From: Gemmatimonadota bacterium
GTDB taxonomy: Bacteria > GCA-2686955
Direction: 5' to 3'
DNA length: 11,388 nucleotides
Assembly (NCBI GenBank): GCA_002686955.1
Contig: NYZA01000033.1
Coordinates: forward strand, 1 to 11,388
Below are positions 7,238 through 11,388 of this stretch, piece by piece. A model generated the notes under the pieces. That model saw only the letters and a list, made by a program, of their open reading frames with translations, ran no database searches and was not told where the DNA came from. The first letter of the stretch is position 1. Every line of letters begins with the position of its first letter. The translations under genes and the position numbers were made by a program.

Positions 7238-7254
7238 CGCGCACTGCCTGCGCG
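7238..7254 (+). terminator. Weak hairpin just after purM
   Basis: Six-base arms CGCGCA (7238-7243) and TGCGCG (7249-7254) flank a 5-base loop, starting 4 bases after the purM stop. The only following Ts are within GTTCTCC, so there is no proper U-tract. It may be a weak or factor-dependent terminator, or chance in GC-rich DNA. Its position at the end of the long operon is the main support. Confidence 0.3.
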
Positions 7255-7366
7255 TTCTCCGAGATATCGAATTGCCCTGGTGCGCACGCCCCGCGAGCAT
7301 CGTGGCGGTCGCTGATGACGACTCCGGATCCGGGGATCGAAAGCGATAGCGGACAGAAAGGTGCTT

Positions 7367-7379
7367 CGACCGTCGGTCG
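7367..7379. promoter_or_regulatory. Candidate activator-binding palindrome (upstream site)
   Basis: A perfect palindrome CGACCG-T-CGGTCG ends 8 bases before the -24 element. Two more palindromes lie further up at 7324-7333 and 7280-7287, about 55 and 100 bases before -24. Enhancer sites for sigma-54 activators are usually palindromic and lie about 80-150 bases upstream, so the farther ones fit position better and this one fits symmetry better. Binding is inferred only. Confidence 0.4.
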
Positions 7380-7386
7380 CGTGGGG

Positions 7387-7401
7387 TGGCACGTCGCTTG
7401 C
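7387..7401 (+). promoter_or_regulatory. Sigma-54 (RpoN) -24/-12 promoter
   Basis: TGGCACG, four bases, then TTGC: TGGCACGTCGCTTGC. This equals the consensus TGGCACG-N4-TTGC at every specified base, with the GG and GC dinucleotides at correct spacing. It points toward the gene at 7521, with a transcription start expected near 7413 and thus a leader of about 108 bases. The downstream gene encodes a sigma-54 activator, so self-activation is plausible, and read-through to the PrkA gene is possible. Confidence 0.87.
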
Positions 7402-7466
7402 CGATCGTCGAAGCGGATCAGAAACGACCGGACCACAGCCCGGGCGGGTGGAATCTCTCGCACCGC

Positions 7467-7485
7467 ATCCGAGATCCGCTCGGAT
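7467..7485. repeat. Inverted repeat in the leader of the activator gene
   Basis: Perfect 7-base arms ATCCGAG (7467-7473) and CTCGGAT (7479-7485) surround a 5-base spacer. The repeat lies about 55 bases after the predicted transcription start and ends 21 bases before the ribosome-binding site. It could form an RNA hairpin in the leader or be an operator for a repressing dimer. The sequence does not decide between them. Confidence 0.45.
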
Positions 7486-7520
7486 AGCCCGTTCCGCGCA
7501 ACGCATGGGAGGACGTCTCA

Positions 7521-8885
7521 GTGGAAGATATCGCCAGGGTATTGCTCGTCGATCTCGCCGGCGGGCAAGCGTTGGGAATCGCGGCCGGCCTCGAGAGCTC
7601 GGGGATACGGGTTCGATCGGAGACGAGCGTCCACCGGCTGGGGCACTCGCTCGATGCCGTTCGGCTGGTGGTCGTGGCGCATCGCAGCGATGACGGATCG
7701 GTCGACGGCGTTCGATCGGCGCTAAGAGAAGCCTGTCCAGGGCTCTCGACGATCTTCTTCCCTCTGAGCTCGAGACCCTCCACCGCCGCGTTGCTCGAAA
7801 TGGCGGGGCGGATCGAGTCGGAGCTTCGGCTTTCCGGCAACACCGATCTCGTTGCGCTCAACTTTCGGCCGACCCGCCATATGGGCGCGATGATCGGAAC
7901 GAGTAGGCCGATGCGCGAGCTGTACTCGGCGATCGGGTCGGTCGCGCCCACCTCGGTCTCGGTGCTGATTCACGGCGAGAGCGGTACCGGAAAGGAGCTA
8001 GCGGCGCAGGCGATCCACTCGAACTCCTCCCGGCGCGATGGCCCCTTCGTTCGGGTGAACTGCGCCGCGCTGCCGGCTTCTTTGCTGGAATCGGAGCTTT
8101 TCGGGCATCAGCGCGGTGCCTTCACCGGTGCTACCCATGACCGCCCCGGACGATTCGAATCGGCGAACCACGGCACTCTTTTTCTCGATGAGATCGATTC
8201 CGCGGAGGCGGCCCTTCAGGGCAAGCTGTTGCGCGTGATCGAGCAGAAGGAGTTCGAGCGCCTGGGCGACAACCGGACCCGGCGTGCCGATGTGCGCATC
8301 ATCGCGGCGACCAACGCCGATCTGCCGGCCATGGCGAGGCGGGGGAGCTTTCGCGCCGATCTCTTCTACCGGCTGGCCTCGGTCGAACTGAGCCTGCCGC
8401 CGCTCAGGGCGCGCGGCGACGATCTGGTCCTTCTCGCCGCCGAAGGGGTGCGGCGGTTGAACCGCGAAGTCGGTCGATCGGTGACCACGATTCGACGCCA
8501 GGCCCTCGATCGGCTGATGACCCATCGGTGGCCGGGAAATGTGCGCGAGCTGAACAATGTATTGTGTCGCAGCCTCTTGGCGTCCGACGGTCGGGCGATC
8601 GAGCCGGAGAACCTGCCGGTCGTCCTCGGATCGAGCTGCGCGTACGAGGCGACCGACCCCACAAGCCCGGTTCATGGCCTGCGGGAGGCGATCTCCTCAC
8701 TCGTCGCCGCCGCCCCGGACGATCTCTATCGAAGGGTGATCGACGAGACCGAGAAGGAGCTGATCGGTCTGGTGCTCCGCGAGCACGACGGCAACATCCG
8801 CCGCGCCTCTCAAGTGCTGGGGATCGCGCGAAATACACTGAAGGAGAGGATTCGGCGCTTCGACCTGCTGCGTGGAGAGGCCTGA
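7521..8885 (+). CDS. Sigma-54-dependent transcriptional activator with degenerate receiver-like N-terminus
   Basis: A 454-residue NtrC-type activator. Residues 1-115 are receiver-like in size and pattern (RVLLVDLAGG at 6-15, LVVVAH at 49-54, STIFFPL at 76-82). However, the usual phospho-acceptor Asp is replaced near H54, and the usual Lys after the fifth strand is absent. The AAA+ domain (about 120-350) is intact: IGTSRPMREL, Walker A GESGTGKE (152-159), sigma-54-contacting GAFTGA (199-204), Walker B GTLFLDEID (218-226), sensor I IAATN (261-265), arginine-finger region FRADLFYRL (277-285) and sensor II WPGNVREL (337-344). A Fis-type helix-turn-helix lies at about 425-447 (NIRRASQVLGIARNTLKERI). 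Start GTG 7521 follows GGGAGGA at a 7-base spacing. The gene has its own sigma-54 promoter at 7387-7401. No histidine kinase is adjacent. The signal sensed is unknown; control by a partner protein instead of phosphorylation is inference. Confidence 0.93.
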   Translation: MEDIARVLLVDLAGGQALGIAAGLESSGIRVRSETSVHRLGHSLDAVRLVVVAHRSDDGSVDGVRSALREACPGLSTIFFPLSSRPSTAALLEMAGRIESELRLSGNTDLVALNFRPTRHMGAMIGTSRPMRELYSAIGSVAPTSVSVLIHGESGTGKELAAQAIHSNSSRRDGPFVRVNCAALPASLLESELFGHQRGAFTGATHDRPGRFESANHGTLFLDEIDSAEAALQGKLLRVIEQKEFERLGDNRTRRADVRIIAATNADLPAMARRGSFRADLFYRLASVELSLPPLRARGDDLVLLAAEGVRRLNREVGRSVTTIRRQALDRLMTHRWPGNVRELNNVLCRSLLASDGRAIEPENLPVVLGSSCAYEATDPTSPVHGLREAISSLVAAAPDDLYRRVIDETEKELIGLVLREHDGNIRRASQVLGIARNTLKERIRRFDLLRGEA

Positions 8886-8976
8886 GGAATCCAAAGAAAC
8901 CGTCTCTGCCGCCCGCGGACCTATCCTCCCGGCCGCACGCTGAACTAGCATCTCGCCAGAAGCCGTCCGGCCGGCG

Positions 8977-8992
8977 GATCGGATTCCCGATC
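8977..8992. repeat. Small inverted repeat before the PrkA gene
   Basis: Six-base arms GATCGG (8977-8982) and CCGATC (8987-8992) with a 4-base spacer lie 4 bases upstream of AGGAG (8997-9001), the ribosome-binding site for ATG 9010. It lies in the 124-base gap after the activator gene, where I found no -24/-12 sigma-54 match and no clear sigma-70 promoter. It could be a leader hairpin affecting translation, a protein site or chance. Confidence 0.3.
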
Positions 8993-9009
8993 GTGCAGGA
9001 GACCTCCGA

Positions 9010-11244
9010 ATGAGCGAGATTATCGACGAAGTAAGCGGCAAGGTACAGGAACGGTTCAGCTCTTCCGGGCGCCTGCTAAGCTTTCAGGACTATCTCGACG
9101 CCGTCGAGGAGGCGCCCTACGCGCATCTGCGCTCAGCGGCCCAGTACTGCGCCGACATGTTCGACCACTTCGGACGGTACAACGTGCAACGGATCGGCGA
9201 GCCGCTCTATCGCTTCCGGATCTTCGACGCTCCCAACGGGGGCGAGCCGGTCTTCGGCCAAGAGAAGGTACAAGCCGAGCTCCACAGATGCCTTCAGGCC
9301 TTCGCGGAAGATGGTCGCCCCGACAAGCTCATCGTGCTGACCGGGCCGAACGGATCGTCGAAGAGCTCTCTCGTCGATCTGATCTTCCGGGGGATGGAGA
9401 CCTACTCCTATTCCCCGCAGGGAGCGCTCTATCGATTCAACTGGGTTTTCCCCAACCGCAAGATCGTCGGCGAATCGATCGGATTCGGTGCCGATGCTGG
9501 CCGGGGGAGCAGCGCGTCGTTCGCGCACTTGGGCCAGAAGGAGATCCAAGCCAAGTTGGTCTGCGAGCTCAAGGACCATCCGATTCTGCTTCTGCCGAAA
9601 CCGGCGCGTGAGGATTTGATCGAACGTTTCGAATCCGCCGGCTCGGCGACACGCAACCTGCGTTTCGTCCTCGATGATGAGCTCTGCGCGAAGTGCCGGG
9701 GAATCTACGAGGCGCTGCTCGACGACTACTCAGGCGATTGGGCCAGGGTCGTTCAGCACGTACAGGTTCAACGCTTCACGATCAGCCGTCGCTACCGCGT
9801 CGGGGCCATCACGATCGAGCCGCAGGGGAACGTAGACGCAACGGCGAAACAGGTCACCGCCGACCGCAGCCTCGGCAACCTGCCGCCCAGCTTGCAGAGC
9901 CTCAATCTAATCGAACCCTCCGGCGATTTGATCGATGCCAATGGCGGTGCGATCGAGTACTCCGATCTGCTGAAACGCTCGGTCGAGGCGAACAAGTACC
10001 TCCTTACAACGTGCGAGAAGAGAACGATTTCACTGCCGGGCTTCATGGCTTACTTGAATCTCGTCATGTTTGCGACGACCAACGAGAAGCAACTCGATCA
10101 GTTCAAGCAGGACCGCATCTTTACATCGTTCAAGGGCCGAATGGAGTTGATCCCCACTCCTTATTTGCTGGAGCTTTCGCGGGAAGAGCAGATCTACGAA
10201 CGGATGCTGAAGCGGATGGGGCAGAGGCGCCATATTGCCCCGGGCACCGGTCGCGCGGCCGCGCTATGGGCCGTCCTCACGCGGCTCAACCGACCGGTTC
10301 CGGATCGCTACGAGACTTCGCAGAAGGGAGGAATCGCGAAGCTCTCGCCGCTCGAGAAGGCCGAGCTGTACGAATCGGGTCAAGCCCCGCGCCGCCTCCC
10401 GGCCGACGCCAGACGGAAGCTGGTCGCCGCCCTGCCGGCCCTGCGCGACGAGTACGAAGGAACGGAACACTACGAGGGCCGCTACGGGATTTCGCCTCGC
10501 GAGATCCGGGCGGTTCTCGTCGAAGCGGCGGCGCGTCCCAACAGCCCCTGCATCGGCCCGGAGGCGGTTCTGGATGAGATCGAGGCGCTCGTCAAGAACA
10601 GGACCCTGTACGACTTCCTTCAGATCGAGGCCAGCGGGGGCTACCACGATGTCGAGGAATTCATTCGCTGCACGCGGCGCGATGCGTTGCGGCGGCTCGA
10701 TGAGGACCTGACCGATGCGGTCGGACTGGTCAGCGAGGAGGAATACGACCGTCGCTTCGACCGCTATTTCGACCACATCAAGGCCCAACTCCGCAGCGAG
10801 AAGGTGCCCAATCCAACCACGGGCCAGCTGGAAGATCCCGATGAGGCGCTGATGGAGGGGATGGAGGCACTCTTCGATCTTCCCGCAGAGAGCAAGGCCG
10901 ACGCGATCCGTCGCGACTACCTGCTACGCATCGGAGGGTGGGCGCATGAGCATGCAAAGCTCGATGTTTCGAAGCACTATCGTGAGATATTCGAGGACCT
11001 CTTCGGCAACATGAAGCGAAAGATCCGAGAGGCGAATCAGGAGCGGGTCGGCCGATTGAGAGCCAATATCCTCAAGCTCGGCACCGACGAAGAGAGGGCG
11101 ATCTCGGCCGCCGAGAGGGCGAAGGCGGGCGACGCGCTCCAGTTCCTGGTCGAAGAGCGTGGCTACTGCGATTCGTGCGCCAAGGCCGGGATCGTGTTTC
11201 TGCTCAAGCACGAGTCGGAGATCGCGGAGCTCGACAAGAGCTAG
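9010..11244 (+). CDS. PrkA-family AAA+ serine protein kinase-like protein
   Basis: A 744-residue cytoplasmic PrkA-family protein. The N-terminus (FQDYLDAVEEAPYAHLRSAA) and the segment VFGQEKVQAELHRCLQAFAE (81-100) lead to an unusual Walker A, GPNGSSKSS (112-120), typical of PrkA. Further PrkA features are ALYRFNWVFPN (139-149), GDWARVVQHVQVQRFTISRRYRVG (242-265) and a Walker B/sensor region containing VMFATTNE (352-359). The C-terminal part (about 390-744) is mostly helical and corresponds to the PrkA C-terminal domain. CxxC pairs occur at C226/C229 and C720/C723. PrkA proteins such as E. coli YeaG are usually about 640-690 residues, so this one is somewhat long. They are linked to starvation and stationary-phase responses; kinase activity is reported for some members but not certain here. 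ATG 9010 follows AGGAG at an 8-base spacing. The usual partners yeaH (DUF444) and spoVR are not in the window, but could lie beyond its end. Confidence 0.92.
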   Translation: MSEIIDEVSGKVQERFSSSGRLLSFQDYLDAVEEAPYAHLRSAAQYCADMFDHFGRYNVQRIGEPLYRFRIFDAPNGGEPVFGQEKVQAELHRCLQAFAEDGRPDKLIVLTGPNGSSKSSLVDLIFRGMETYSYSPQGALYRFNWVFPNRKIVGESIGFGADAGRGSSASFAHLGQKEIQAKLVCELKDHPILLLPKPAREDLIERFESAGSATRNLRFVLDDELCAKCRGIYEALLDDYSGDWARVVQHVQVQRFTISRRYRVGAITIEPQGNVDATAKQVTADRSLGNLPPSLQSLNLIEPSGDLIDANGGAIEYSDLLKRSVEANKYLLTTCEKRTISLPGFMAYLNLVMFATTNEKQLDQFKQDRIFTSFKGRMELIPTPYLLELSREEQIYERMLKRMGQRRHIAPGTGRAAALWAVLTRLNRPVPDRYETSQKGGIAKLSPLEKAELYESGQAPRRLPADARRKLVAALPALRDEYEGTEHYEGRYGISPREIRAVLVEAAARPNSPCIGPEAVLDEIEALVKNRTLYDFLQIEASGGYHDVEEFIRCTRRDALRRLDEDLTDAVGLVSEEEYDRRFDRYFDHIKAQLRSEKVPNPTTGQLEDPDEALMEGMEALFDLPAESKADAIRRDYLLRIGGWAHEHAKLDVSKHYREIFEDLFGNMKRKIREANQERVGRLRANILKLGTDEERAISAAERAKAGDALQFLVEERGYCDSCAKAGIVFLLKHESEIAELDKS

Positions 11245-11307
11245 CCCGCATTTCCCACCAACTTTCTGCTGTGGCGGCGCATCTCCGCACCCTGGCAGCA
11301 CTTCCCC

Positions 11308-11356
11308 CCGTTTCGCTTTGTGCGACGTTCAACCAGCAGGCCTCCGCGCGAAACGG
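11308..11356. repeat. Perfect 9-bp inverted repeat downstream of the PrkA gene
   Basis: CCGTTTCGC (11308-11316) and GCGAAACGG (11348-11356) are exact reverse complements with a 31-base spacer, in the 144-base stretch after the PrkA stop (11245-11388), which has no credible gene. No T-run follows the second arm, so it is not a standard intrinsic terminator. It could be an operator for the next gene or the base of a structured 3' end. Confidence 0.5.
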
Positions 11357-11388
11357 TGCGTAGCACCCCCAGGGCACGAATCTGCGCC

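Larger units (their letters stand above)
7235..7520 (+). other. 286-base intergenic regulatory region between purM and the sigma-54 activator
   Basis: No credible gene is seen on either strand. The region holds, in order, a weak hairpin (7238-7254), the 8-bp palindrome GTGCGCAC (7280-7287), the 10-bp palindrome CCGGATCCGG (7324-7333), the 13-base palindrome CGACCGTCGGTCG (7367-7379), the sigma-54 promoter (7387-7401), an inverted repeat in the presumed leader (7467-7485), and the ribosome-binding site GGGAGGA (7507-7513) for the next gene. No sigma-70-like -35/-10 pair stands out. Confidence 0.75.

Noticed and set aside
8886-9009. A second sigma-54 promoter directly ahead of the PrkA gene
   Set aside because: I scanned for GG and GC at -24/-12 spacing and found no acceptable match; read-through from 7387-7401 or an unseen promoter is more likely.
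11291-11305. CTGGCAGCACTTCCC as a sigma-54 promoter after the PrkA gene
   Set aside because: The -24 half is only partial and the -12 half lacks the required GC at proper spacing.
11175-11363. Small open frame overlapping the PrkA 3' end and running into the intergenic DNA
   Set aside because: It is an out-of-frame shadow of the PrkA gene with no ribosome-binding site or conserved feature.

Overview
The window is a dense, GC-rich (low-to-mid 60s percent by eye) bacterial chromosome segment with every recognisable gene on the + strand. No rRNA, tRNA, CRISPR array, insertion sequence or phage gene is visible. The gene content (folK, deoxynucleoside kinase, panB, panC, a shortened glmU, a LytR_C protein, rsfS, purM, a sigma-54 activator and PrkA) is chromosomal and housekeeping-like. 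The protein style suggests a deep-branching GC-rich lineage of the FCB or deltaproteobacterial type (for example Eisenbacteria- or Krumholzibacteria-like). That placement is an inference and is not proved by the sequence.

Region 1 (1-5498) is one tightly packed, probably translationally coupled operon: folK 3' end, dNK-family kinase, panB, panC, GlmU-type nucleotidyltransferase without an acetyltransferase domain, a membrane-anchored LytR_C protein, rsfS and a PfkB sugar kinase. Neighbouring genes overlap by 4 to 13 bases at every junction. The themes are cofactor synthesis (folate, pantothenate/CoA), dNTP salvage, cell-wall precursor activation and ribosome silencing. Region 2 (5510-7234) continues in the same direction with a conserved hypothetical protein and purM.

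Region 3 (7235-11244) is a separate regulatory module. A 286-base intergenic region carries a textbook -24/-12 sigma-54 promoter (7387-7401) and several palindromes. It is followed by a sigma-54 activator (7521-8885) whose N-terminal domain looks like a receiver that has lost its phospho-acceptor aspartate. Then comes a 744-residue PrkA-family AAA+ protein (9010-11244). The simplest model is an activator that drives its own promoter and, through it, the PrkA gene. This recalls the sigma-54/NtrC-controlled yeaGH operon of E. coli. The window ends in 144 bases with no gene but with a perfect 9-bp inverted repeat.

A sequence-wide peculiarity is the high density of GATC, seen in coding DNA and in two of the three intergenic stretches.
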